Source of the DNA: DASQHM01 sp035632095
Lineage (GTDB): Bacteria; Pseudomonadota; Alphaproteobacteria; Ferrovibrionales; Ferrovibrionaceae
Assembly (NCBI GenBank): GCA_035632095.1
Contig: DASQHM010000078.1
Location: 1-12,630 of the forward strand
Direction of reading: 5' to 3'
DNA: 12,630 nt
Part shown: in pieces, positions 1 through 6,788 of the stretch
Layout of the letters: each line of letters begins with the position of its first letter
How positions within the stretch are numbered: position 1 is the first letter of the stretch
Position numbers and translations under genes: made by a program
The notes under the pieces: generated by a model
Databases searched by the model: none
Told to the model about the DNA's origin: nothing
What the model saw: only the letters and a program-made list of their open reading frames with translations

Positions 1-2
1 CT

Positions 3-353
3 TGGCCGCGCGAGCGGCGGCGGGGCCGCCGCCGGACGCTCGCCCCTGCTGTTTGTGCCGTCCTTCTCGTCGCGGCGGGCGCGCCGGCTTTTGCAGCCGG
101 TAACGCCGAAAACGGCCAACGCCTGGCCGAGCGGACATGCGCCAGTTGCCACGTGCTGCCCGATGGAGCGAACAATTCGGTTCCGCAGGGTCCCCCGACG
201 TTCCGCACCATCGCCGCCGAACGCACTGACGATCAGTTGCGCGGCTTCCTGTCGCAACCGCACAAGCCGATGCCAAACCTGTCACTGACACGACGCGAGA
301 TCGACGATCTGATCGCCTATTTCGGGACGATTCGCGCAAAGCCCGCTCGCTGA
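3..353 (+). CDS. c-type cytochrome, mono-haem, secreted (5' end missing)
   Basis: This is the C-terminal 116 residues of a class I cytochrome c; the start codon lies left of the window. The frame begins with an Arg-rich stretch, then a hydrophobic core and an Ala-x-Ala-type cleavage site (PAFA before AGNAENG), which is a Sec signal peptide. The haem-attachment motif CASCH is at bases 138-152, and the likely distal ligand is the Met of PMPNL at about base 270. The C-terminal helix (EIDDLIAYFGTI) is typical of small electron-transfer cytochromes. The mature protein would be about 85 residues and periplasmic. It could carry electrons to a terminal oxidase or dehydrogenase, but nothing in the window names the partner. 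It lies upstream of the FixK box at 428-441, so it belongs to a different transcription unit from the CBS-phaC pair. Identification as a cytochrome c is secure; the specific role is unknown. Confidence 0.88.
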   Translation, partial: WPRERRRGRRRTLAPAVCAVLLVAAGAPAFAAGNAENGQRLAERTCASCHVLPDGANNSVPQGPPTFRTIAAERTDDQLRGFLSQPHKPMPNLSLTRREIDDLIAYFGTIRAKPAR

Positions 354-359
354 GCGGGC
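341..359 (+). terminator. GC-rich hairpin over the cytochrome stop codon
   Basis: Eight perfectly paired bases (GCCCGCTC with GAGCGGGC) flank a 3-nt loop, and the TGA stop codon sits at the loop edge. There is no T-run downstream, so it is not a classical intrinsic terminator. It may end or protect the cytochrome transcript. The structure is seen directly; the function is inferred. Confidence 0.35.
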
Positions 360-427
360 GGTCCCCGGCTGATTCGGTCAACAAGCCGCGTCGGGCGCAT
401 CGTGACATATTTTGTCCGCAGCGATGA

Positions 428-441
428 TTGAGGTACATCAA
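428..441 (+). promoter_or_regulatory. FixK/FNR box upstream of the CBS-phaC unit
   Basis: TTGAGGTACATCAA is a perfect match to the FNR/FixK consensus TTGA-N6-TCAA. It lies 68 bp before the CBS-domain start codon. A class II promoter would place the -10 hexamer about 29 bp after the site centre. TATGCA at 464-469 is there but is only a 3/6 match to TATAAT. The expected ligand is the FixK-type protein encoded at 11047-11751. Confidence 0.75.
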
Positions 442-509
442 TTTGGCGTGCCCGGAAACGGGCTATGCAGTATCAATAACCTGTAGCCGAAAATCGCAGT
501 GGAGCCGCC

Positions 510-926
510 ATGAGAAAAATGTCGGAACTCGTGAAGGATCAAAATCCGCTCATCTTGCCGGCGACCACGACGGTCAAGCAGGCATGCGAGCGCATGCGCG
601 ACCGGCGCGTCGGCGCGGTTCTTGTCGCCGACAGGAACGGCCATCTGCTCGGCATCTTCACCGGGCGCGATGCCGTGTGCCGAGTCTCGGCCGAAGGGAA
701 GGCCCCGTCCGAAACGACGCTTGCCGACGTGATGTCGCGCGAGCCGCGCTGCATACCGCCGAGCTGCACGGCCATCGAGGCGCTGCGCGTCATGCAGGAC
801 GGCGGTTTTCGCCATGTCCCCGTCGTAGCTGGCGGAAAAATCATCGGTGTCGTCTCCCACGGCGACTTTCGCGGATTGGAGCAGGCGCGTCTCGACGAAG
901 AGTCCGGCCTTTGGGAGCGGCTGTAG
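510..926 (+). CDS. twin CBS-domain protein
   Basis: This 138-residue cytosolic protein consists of just two CBS domains, at about residues 8-60 and 73-125, each ending in the usual G-[IV]-[FV]-[ST]-x-x-D type turn (GIFTGRD at 48-54; GVVSHGDF at 113-120). Such Bateman modules bind AMP, ATP or related adenosine ligands and report energy state, usually by changing the activity of a partner. No catalytic domain is attached, so it would act in trans. ATG 510 is preceded by GTGGAG at good spacing; ATG 519 is an in-frame alternative. It follows a perfect FixK box and precedes phaC by 32 bp on the same strand, so the two are probably co-transcribed. Mycobacterial Hrp1 (Rv2626c) is a comparable stand-alone CBS protein of the DosR regulon. 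The family is certain; ligand and partner are not known. Confidence 0.9.
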   Translation: MRKMSELVKDQNPLILPATTTVKQACERMRDRRVGAVLVADRNGHLLGIFTGRDAVCRVSAEGKAPSETTLADVMSREPRCIPPSCTAIEALRVMQDGGFRHVPVVAGGKIIGVVSHGDFRGLEQARLDEESGLWERL

Positions 927-958
927 GAGCACGCCTCCAACAACAAGGTGCTTGCCTC

Positions 959-2812
959 ATGAGTGCTGCGCCGAGCGCCGAACCAGAGCCCAAGGTGCCG
1001 GCGAATGATCCGCGGCCGCTCGGCGGCGCCGTTGCGGAGGCCAAGCCGCAACCCGCCATCGCAGACTTCACCGCCGGCGACGAGATGGGTGCCGACGTTG
1101 CGCGTGCCGACGTCATCGACCGGCTGTTGCACGCTTGGCAGGCCCGCTTCACGTTTTCGCTTTCACCCGCGGGGCTCATGCTGCCCTTCGCCGATTGGGC
1201 GATGCACCTCGCCAATGCGCCCGGCAAGCAGGTTGCGCTGGTGGAAAAGGCGGCGCGCAAAATGGCGCGTTTCGGAATCTATCTTGCCCATTCCATGAAG
1301 GAAGGCGGGTCGCAGCCGTGCATCGACCCGCTGCCGCAGGATCGGCGCTTTTCCGATCCGGCGTGGCGCCAGCCGCCGTTCCTTTACATCTACCAAGCTT
1401 TCCTGCTGCAACAGCAGTGGTGGCACAATGCGACTACGGGAGTTCGCGGCGTCTCGGCTGCGAACGAACGCATCGTCGCGTTTACCATGCGGCAGCTCCT
1501 CGACATCTTCTCGCCGTCGAACTTCGTGCCGACCAATCCCGTCGTGTTGCAGCAGACGATCGCCGAGGCAGGGCAGAACTTCGGCCGCGGCGCCCTGCAC
1601 ATGATCGAAGATTGGGAACGCGCCGTCGCGGGCAGGAAGCCGGTCGGCACCGAGTCCTTCAAGGCCGGGCGCGACGTGGCGATCACTCCGGGCAAGGTCG
1701 TGTACCGGAACGAGCTGATCGAGCTGATCCAATATGCTCCAGCGGCGGGTTTGGTTCATTCGGAGCCGGTGCTGATCGTGCCGGCCTGGATCATGAAATA
1801 CTACATCCTCGACCTGACGCCGGAGAGCTCGCTCGTACGCCATCTCGTCGAGCGCGGGTTCACGGTCTTCATGATCTCCTGGCGCAATCCGACCGCGGAA
1901 CAGCGCGACATCGGGCTGGACGACTATCGCCGTCTTGGAATCGCCGCGGCGCTCGATGCCGTCGATGCGATCTGCGGCGAACAGCCGATCCATGCCTGCG
2001 GCTATTGCCTCGGCGGCACTCTGTTGATGATTGCCGCGGCGGCGATGGCGCGCGACGAAGATCGGCGTTTGAAGACGATCACGCTGTTCGCCGCCGAGGC
2101 GGACTATACGGAGGCGGGCGAACTGACGCTGTTCACCGGCGAAAGCCAGGTGGCCTATCTCGAGGACACCATGTGGGAGCAAGGCTATCTGGACGCCAGC
2201 CAGATGGCGGGTGCGTTCCAGCTTCTGCGGTCAAGCGATTTGATCTGGTCGGAGCTGATCCGGCAGTACCTTCAGGGCGAGCGCCCTCCCATGACGGCGC
2301 TCATGGCCTGGAATGCCGATACGACGCGGCTGCCGTATCGGATGCACTCCGAGTACCTGCGGCGGCTGTTCTTGAGCAACGACCTGGCCGAAGGGCGCTT
2401 CCTGGTCGACGGCCGCCCCGTCGCCATCGCGGATTTGCACATACCGATCTTCGCCGTGGGCACCCGCACCGATCATGTGGCGCCGTGGCGCTCGGTGCAC
2501 AAGATCCATCTGCTCACCGATACGGACGTGACCTTCGTGCTGACGTCGGGCGGGCACAATGCGGGGATCGTCAGCGAGCCCGGCCACCCGGGCCGGACCT
2601 ATCAAATGAGCCACCGGCCGAACGAAGGCCACTACGTCGATCCGGATTCACTCTTGGCGGCGCCCGTGCAGCAAGGCTCCTGGTGGCCGGCCTGGGTCGG
2701 CTGGCTCGAGCAGCACTCCTCCGGGTCCGGGCCGCCGCCGGCCATGGGCGCGCCCGCGCGGGGATACACGGCGCTGCTTGACGCGCCGGGCAGCTACGTG
2801 CTCAGCGCCTGA
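959..2812 (+). CDS. phaC: class I poly(3-hydroxyalkanoate) synthase PhaC
   Basis: This 617-residue enzyme polymerises (R)-3-hydroxyacyl-CoA into PHA/PHB storage granules in the cytoplasm. The N-terminal PhaC domain (about 75-245) carries the FSPSNFVPTNP stretch typical of class I synthases. The alpha/beta-hydrolase core follows, with the lipase-like box GYCLGG at 348-353, nucleophile Cys350, Asp505 in GTRTDHVAPW and His533 in SGGHNAG, so the catalytic triad is complete. The length fits class I enzymes, which work without PhaE or PhaR. The open frame continues upstream through the CBS gene, but ATG 959 is chosen because AAGGTG lies about 8 nt before it and the family homology begins after it. 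The first 50 or so residues are Ala/Pro-rich and probably disordered. The gene sits 32 bp behind the CBS gene under the FixK box at 428-441. This suggests carbon and reductant storage when respiration is limited. No phaA, phaB or phasin gene is in the window. Confidence 0.95.
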   Translation: MSAAPSAEPEPKVPANDPRPLGGAVAEAKPQPAIADFTAGDEMGADVARADVIDRLLHAWQARFTFSLSPAGLMLPFADWAMHLANAPGKQVALVEKAARKMARFGIYLAHSMKEGGSQPCIDPLPQDRRFSDPAWRQPPFLYIYQAFLLQQQWWHNATTGVRGVSAANERIVAFTMRQLLDIFSPSNFVPTNPVVLQQTIAEAGQNFGRGALHMIEDWERAVAGRKPVGTESFKAGRDVAITPGKVVYRNELIELIQYAPAAGLVHSEPVLIVPAWIMKYYILDLTPESSLVRHLVERGFTVFMISWRNPTAEQRDIGLDDYRRLGIAAALDAVDAICGEQPIHACGYCLGGTLLMIAAAAMARDEDRRLKTITLFAAEADYTEAGELTLFTGESQVAYLEDTMWEQGYLDASQMAGAFQLLRSSDLIWSELIRQYLQGERPPMTALMAWNADTTRLPYRMHSEYLRRLFLSNDLAEGRFLVDGRPVAIADLHIPIFAVGTRTDHVAPWRSVHKIHLLTDTDVTFVLTSGGHNAGIVSEPGHPGRTYQMSHRPNEGHYVDPDSLLAAPVQQGSWWPAWVGWLEQHSSGSGPPPAMGAPARGYTALLDAPGSYVLSA

Positions 2813-2845
2813 TTAGGCGATTCAAACGATTTGGCGCCGTCTAGG

Positions 2846-3196
2846 CTAGTGAACCGCGACGACGCGGAACGTGCGCGTGTGGCCGTCGCGCTCCTTGATC
2901 GAGATGTATTCGCCCTCCGCAAAACGATGGGCGTCCGCCTTGTAGATCATCTCGTTGTCGCCGTGTTGCCCGAACGAGAGCATCCAGCCGCGGCCGTCGT
3001 GCCTGAGCTCGCCGCTCTGTTCGTCTTCGTCACCCCAGAATCGGCGGAACGTGTTGCCTTGACGATGCGCCAGCCAATAGTCGTGGTCCAGCTTGCCATT
3101 GGCCTGCAACGGAATATTCAGCTCATAGCCGTGCTTGGTGCTGCCATCGGGAAAGTCGTGGCAGCGCGCCAACTCCAGTCGCACTCTGCGCATCAT
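2846..3196 (-). CDS. conserved small protein of unknown function
   Basis: This 116-residue soluble protein has no signal peptide or membrane segment. It is rich in aromatic and charged residues, with DYWLAHRQG, RRFWGDEDE, GELRH and a C-terminal AEGEYISIKERDG...FRVVAV block that looks like a small beta-barrel or beta-sheet fold. I recognise the general pattern of a hypothetical protein found in many Rhizobiales but know no function for it. The start is a double ATG (3194-3196 and 3191-3193, read leftward) with GGAGAG about 6 nt upstream of the first. It converges on phaC (33 bp between stops) and diverges from hsp20. A degenerate FixK-like site (3254-3267) lies about 65 bp upstream of its start. 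The clean ribosome-binding site and patterned composition support a real gene, not a shadow. Confidence 0.8.
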   Translation of the reverse strand: MMRRVRLELARCHDFPDGSTKHGYELNIPLQANGKLDHDYWLAHRQGNTFRRFWGDEDEQSGELRHDGRGWMLSFGQHGDNEMIYKADAHRFAEGEYISIKERDGHTRTFRVVAVH

Positions 3197-3253
3197 GGGA
3201 TCTCTCCATCAGTTCCGCTTGCGGCACTTTCGCCGTTTCAGGCCGCCGCGGCA

Positions 3254-3267
3254 TTGACCCATCTCAG
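3254..3267 (-). promoter_or_regulatory. degenerate FixK-like half-palindrome
   Basis: TTGACCCATCTCAG matches TTGA-N6-TCAA at 7 of 8 positions. It lies in the divergent region between the 116-aa gene and hsp20, closer to the former. No good -10 hexamer is placed for leftward class II activation, so it is only a candidate. Confidence 0.25.
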
Positions 3268-3305
3268 TGCCTAGGGGGCAGCTCCGGAAATTCCCCGGGG
3301 TCGAA

Positions 3306-3319
3306 TTGAGCTAGGTCAA
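3306..3319 (+). promoter_or_regulatory. FixK/FNR box of hsp20
   Basis: TTGAGCTAGGTCAA is a perfect TTGA-N6-TCAA palindrome. Its centre (3312.5) lies 28.5 bp before a CATAAT hexamer at 3341-3346, which puts the site near -41 relative to the expected transcript start. That is the class II geometry known for FNR and FixK activation. Confidence 0.8.
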
Positions 3320-3340
3320 GGCACACGCTCTCCACGCTTG

Positions 3341-3346
3341 CATAAT
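3341..3346 (+). promoter_or_regulatory. -10 element of hsp20
   Basis: CATAAT matches TATAAT at five of six positions and lies at the class II distance from the FixK box at 3306-3319. The transcript would begin near 3353, leaving about 50 nt of leader. No typical -35 is needed when FixK occupies that position. Inferred from spacing, with no start-site data. Confidence 0.55.
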
Positions 3347-3401
3347 CACCAAAGAAAGAGCCGTTGTCCGGCGATTTCAATCAGATCATGAGGAGGTGGC
3401 T

Positions 3402-3923
3402 ATGGCCAACACACCTGTTGACGTGAAAAAGACTACTGCTGTTCAAAGTCCGCCGACGGGGGCTTTGCAATCCTTCCGCAGCGAAATGGACCGGCTGTTC
3501 GATCGCTTTGCCGGCTCCTATGGATTTCCTTCGTTTCGGCGGATGTTCGACGTCGAGCCGTTCTGGCGGTCGGAGACCACATTCGGCGCCGCTCTGCCCG
3601 CGGTTGACATCACCGAGGACGACAAGGCCTACAAGATTGCCGTCGAAGTTCCGGGCATGAGCGAAAAGGAAATCGACATCGCAGTCACCGGCGATACAAT
3701 CTCGGTTAAAGGCGAAAAGCGCCAGGAACATGAGGAGAAGGGCAAGAATCGCTACGTCTCCGAGCGGTCCTATGGCGCTTTCCAGCGCAGCTTTGAGCTG
3801 CCGGACGGCATCGATCGCGACAAGATTGCCGCGAGCCTCGCCAACGGCGTTCTCACCGTGACCTTGCCCAAGACGGTGGAAGCGCAGAAGCAACAGAAGA
3901 AGATCGAGGTCAAGGCGGCCTGA
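3402..3923 (+). CDS. Hsp20 family small heat-shock protein
   Basis: This 173-residue ATP-independent chaperone would hold unfolding proteins and assemble into oligomers in the cytoplasm. The N-terminal arm includes SEMDRLFDRF (27-36), typical of bacterial class A sHsps. The alpha-crystallin domain runs from about 66 to 158 and ends in the diagnostic NGVLTVTLPK (148-157). A Lys/Gln-rich tail ends in an I-x-V motif (IEV) that can dock on neighbouring subunits. ATG 3402 is chosen because a perfect AGGAGG (3391-3396) sits 5 nt before it; a GTG six bases earlier overlaps that ribosome-binding site and is unlikely. The gene is driven by a class II FixK promoter and closed by the terminator at 3934-3969, so it is probably monocistronic. 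No ROSE-type or fourU RNA thermometer is evident in the leader, which fits oxygen-linked rather than heat-linked control. Confidence 0.93.
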   Translation: MANTPVDVKKTTAVQSPPTGALQSFRSEMDRLFDRFAGSYGFPSFRRMFDVEPFWRSETTFGAALPAVDITEDDKAYKIAVEVPGMSEKEIDIAVTGDTISVKGEKRQEHEEKGKNRYVSERSYGAFQRSFELPDGIDRDKIAASLANGVLTVTLPKTVEAQKQQKKIEVKAA

Positions 3924-3933
3924 AATTGCCGCT

Positions 3934-3969
3934 CGGACCGGTGGGCGCGCGCCCGCCGGTCCGTTTGTT
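3934..3969 (+). terminator. strong intrinsic terminator of hsp20
   Basis: A 13-bp stem (3934-3946 with 3951-3963, one T-G wobble) closes a GCGC loop and is followed at once by TTTGTT. It begins 10 bp after the hsp20 stop codon. It may also help stop leftward readthrough from the ATPase gene, which converges here, though no clear T-run exists on that side. Confidence 0.8.
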
Positions 3970-3990
3970 GGAGTGTCGGCGGCGCTTCGG

Positions 3991-4007
3991 GGTCCGCTAT
4001 GCGGGCC
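3991..4007 (-). terminator. possible weak terminator hairpin of the ATPase gene
   Basis: A 7-bp stem with one G-T wobble and a TAT loop lies 9 bp past the ATPase stop on the minus strand. It has no downstream T-run in that direction, so it would be at best a pause or a stability hairpin. Confidence 0.25.
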
Positions 4008-4016
4008 GGTTGACGG

Positions 4017-6788
4017 TCAGCGCCAATTCCGGCGTGCTGACTCGTCAAGACGCCGGCGGACCAGCCACTTCCGCAATTCCTCGAGGAGCAGCATCCCGAA
4101 CGAAAGCGGCGCGAGCAACAGCCACAAGGCGTTGGGGACGACGGCCGTGCCGAGCAGGCTATTGCCGATCGGCGTATAGGCGATCAGCAGCAGCAGCCCG
4201 AGTTCGAGGGCAACACCCCAGACAATCAGCGGATTGTCAAAGGGGCGCATGGCGAATACCGAGCGGACGGAACTTCGGCAAAGGAAGACGTTCACGATCT
4301 GCATGACGATGATCGCTGAAAGGCAGGCAGTCGTGGCGCGCAGGTAGAGCGGATCGTTCCAGGCCAGCGTCTGCCCGTATTTCCAGCCGCCTAGCATCAG
4401 CACGAAGAAATAGGCCGCCATCGACGCCGCGGCTTCTATGACGCCGAGGAAGAGATAGGCGCGCAGCGCCAACGGCAAGTTCAGCAATCGTTCGTTTGGG
4501 CGGCGGGGCCGCAGGCGCATGACCTGCGGATCGGGCCGCTCGGCGCCAAGACCAAGTGCGGTGAGGGAGTCCGTACCCATGTCCACGGACAATGCCTGGA
4601 TAGGCGTCAGCGGCAACGGAATGCGAAACAGCGCGAAGGCAAGGTAAGGGACCAGCTCGGCCACATTGTGCACCAGGACATACGTCAGGAATTTGCGGAT
4701 GTTCTGGAAGATCGCGCGCCCCTCCTCGACACCATTAACGATGCTGGCGAAATTGTCATCGAGCAGCACCACGTCCGCCGCCTGCTTCGCCACGTCGGTC
4801 CCCGCAATTCCCATGGCAACGCCGATGTTGGCCGCCTTTAGCGCCGGCGCATCGTTCACGCCGTCTCCGGTGACCGCCACCATGTGACCCTTCTTCTGGA
4901 GCGCTTGGACGATGCGCAGCTTCTGGTCCGCGGCGACGCGCGCGAAGACGATCTCGGTCGCGTCGAGCAGCAGTTGAAGCTCCGCATCGGAGCTTTCGCG
5001 CATCCTCGCTCCGGTGACGACGACCGGCTCCGCGCTCTCCACCATGCCGATCTGCCGCGCGATGGCGACGGCGGTATTCGGATGATCGCCGGTGACCATG
5101 ATGACCTTGATGCCCGCCTGCCTGCATTGGCGCATTGCCTCGGGAACCTCCGCACGGGGCGGGTCCTCCAATCCGACGAGACCTTGAAAGACCAGGGACT
5201 CCTCCAACGCGGAATGCTCGATCGGGACCGGCAAGTCGCGCGAAGCGAACGCCAGAACGCGCAATCCCCGCGCCGCCATGGATTCCTGCGCCCGCACGAT
5301 GGCCTCGCGGCGGGCCTCGTCCAGAAGCTGGAGTTTCCCCGAGTCGAAGATCTGCCGGCAAAGCGGCAGGACCCTCTCGGGCGCTCCTTTGCAATACAGC
5401 GTGCGGCCTGTGCCGCTTTCGCAGACGACCGATTGGCGCATCCGGTCGGAATCGAACGCTATCTCGTCCGATCGATCAGGCGACGGAATTCCCGGAACCA
5501 CCGCCTGCGCCATGTTCCTAAGGGCGATTTCCATTGGGTCGCCCAAGGTCACATGTCTGCCACTTCTTTCGGCCTCTTTCAGATCGTGACAACAAGCGGC
5601 GCCAAGGAAGAGGTCGCGCTGGCTGTCGGCGATGTCGGGCCGCCCGACGATGCTTGCCGCCTGCCAATGCCGCAACCCGAGCAGAAGTTCCCTGACCTCC
5701 ATCCGGTTTTCCGTCAGCGTGCCGGTCTTGTCGGTGCAAATGACCGTCGTCGAGCCGAGAGCCTCGACCGAGGGAAGATGTCTGATCAGCACATTCCGCT
5801 TCGCCATGCGTTGCGCCGCCAGAACCAGCGCCAGCGTCAAAGTCGGCAGCAGTCCTTCGGGCACCATGGCGACGATGATCCCGATGGAAAAGATGAAGTC
5901 CTGCCAGAACGGCAGGTCGATCGCGATGCCGACAGCAAGAAAAAGCACGCCGATGCCGATGGCCAGGGCCGCAATCAATCGGCTGAGATGGGCAAGTTCC
6001 CGGCGCAAGGGCGAAGCGCCTTCGCCGCTTATTTGCGTCAAGTGAGCGATCCTGCCGAATTCGGTGGTTTCGCCGGTGGCAAAAACGAGCGCCGTTCCGC
6101 GGCCTGCATCGACAAAGGTTCCGGCGAACAGGATGTTTCTGGCCTGCAGCAGATCCTCGGCGTCGGAACTGCGAGCGTCGCGCGTCTTGGACAGGGACTC
6201 TCCTGTCACCGTCGCATTGTTGATCCGCAGCCGCGACGCATCGACGAGCCGGCAATCGGCGGGAACGCTGTCGCCCTGTTCGAGCAGGATGACATCGCCG
6301 ACCACCAGCTCTTCCGCGGCCAGCTGAAGCATGACGCCGTCGCGTAGCGCCTGCGCATGCGGCGGGATCAGCTTCTGCAGCGCCGCCAGGGTGCGCTCGA
6401 CGCGGAACTCCTGCCAGAAGGAAAACGTGCCGCTTACGAGAATCACGACCACCAAAGCGTAGCCGATGCGCGCCATGCCCTGCCCGGGCGCGCTCCACTC
6501 GGCGAAGAACGCGAGAGCGGCCGCGCCCCACAGAATGAGCGAAAAGAATTGCACGAACTCCTTCGCCAGGCGCACCACCGCAGGTTCGCGGCGGATTTTT
6601 TGCACGCTGTTGGGGCCGAATTCACGCAAGCGCCGCGCCGCCTCCGCCTGGGTCAGCCCACGAGGGCCGCTGCGCAGGCTGGCAAACGCGTCGTCCGCCG
6701 AAAGGCGATGAACCAGGCTGCGGTGGGGCCGCGCGAATTGCGGCCGGGGCTCCGCTTCGGAAACGGCTTTTGTATCCGGATCAGCCAT
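4017..6788 (-). CDS. P2-type cation-transporting ATPase (Na,K-ATPase-like, P2C-like)
   Basis: This 923-residue inner-membrane pump has ten predicted membrane helices (about two before the A domain, two around residue 300, six after 700), the P2 layout. Visible motifs: N-terminal cation-ATPase domain (HRLSADDAFASL...GLTQAEAARR), TGES 195-198, PEGL 310-313 in TM4, DKTGT 353-357 with phosphorylated Asp353, KGAPE 467-471, TGD 566-568 and TGDGVNDAP 640-648. The PEGLL sequence in TM4, the IPLPL turn and the VDMGTD stretch in TM6 look more like Na,K-ATPase (P2C) than SERCA. Candidate ion ligands are Glu311, Asn708, Glu711, Asp736 and Asp740. The transported ion cannot be told. The frame stays open upstream inside the kinase gene, but ATG 6788 is chosen because homology begins just after it and it overlaps the kinase stop in ATGGCTGA. 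It is thus translationally coupled to the kinase. In mycobacteria the P2 ATPase CtpF belongs to the DosR dormancy regulon. Confidence 0.93.
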   Translation of the reverse strand: MADPDTKAVSEAEPRPQFARPHRSLVHRLSADDAFASLRSGPRGLTQAEAARRLREFGPNSVQKIRREPAVVRLAKEFVQFFSLILWGAAALAFFAEWSAPGQGMARIGYALVVVILVSGTFSFWQEFRVERTLAALQKLIPPHAQALRDGVMLQLAAEELVVGDVILLEQGDSVPADCRLVDASRLRINNATVTGESLSKTRDARSSDAEDLLQARNILFAGTFVDAGRGTALVFATGETTEFGRIAHLTQISGEGASPLRRELAHLSRLIAALAIGIGVLFLAVGIAIDLPFWQDFIFSIGIIVAMVPEGLLPTLTLALVLAAQRMAKRNVLIRHLPSVEALGSTTVICTDKTGTLTENRMEVRELLLGLRHWQAASIVGRPDIADSQRDLFLGAACCHDLKEAERSGRHVTLGDPMEIALRNMAQAVVPGIPSPDRSDEIAFDSDRMRQSVVCESGTGRTLYCKGAPERVLPLCRQIFDSGKLQLLDEARREAIVRAQESMAARGLRVLAFASRDLPVPIEHSALEESLVFQGLVGLEDPPRAEVPEAMRQCRQAGIKVIMVTGDHPNTAVAIARQIGMVESAEPVVVTGARMRESSDAELQLLLDATEIVFARVAADQKLRIVQALQKKGHMVAVTGDGVNDAPALKAANIGVAMGIAGTDVAKQAADVVLLDDNFASIVNGVEEGRAIFQNIRKFLTYVLVHNVAELVPYLAFALFRIPLPLTPIQALSVDMGTDSLTALGLGAERPDPQVMRLRPRRPNERLLNLPLALRAYLFLGVIEAAASMAAYFFVLMLGGWKYGQTLAWNDPLYLRATTACLSAIIVMQIVNVFLCRSSVRSVFAMRPFDNPLIVWGVALELGLLLLIAYTPIGNSLLGTAVVPNALWLLLAPLSFGMLLLEELRKWLVRRRLDESARRNWR

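Noticed and set aside
428..958. Long open frame continuing upstream of phaC through the CBS gene
   Set aside because: The upstream part is Arg/His-rich shadow coding of the CBS gene; PhaC-like sequence and a ribosome-binding site start at ATG 959.
2068..2081. TTGA-N6-TCAC, one mismatch from a FixK box
   Set aside because: It lies inside phaC coding sequence with no promoter context.
1135..2781. Long plus-strand frame overlapping phaC
   Set aside because: Arg/Ala/Gly-rich +1 shadow of phaC with no domain.
3347..3401. RNA thermometer in the hsp20 leader
   Set aside because: The AGGAGG is not covered by any good complementary stretch, and neither a ROSE nor a fourU pattern is seen.
4884..6347. 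Long plus-strand open frame opposite the ATPase
   Set aside because: It is antisense to strongly conserved ATPase motifs and has no recognisable domain; long antisense frames are common in GC-rich DNA.
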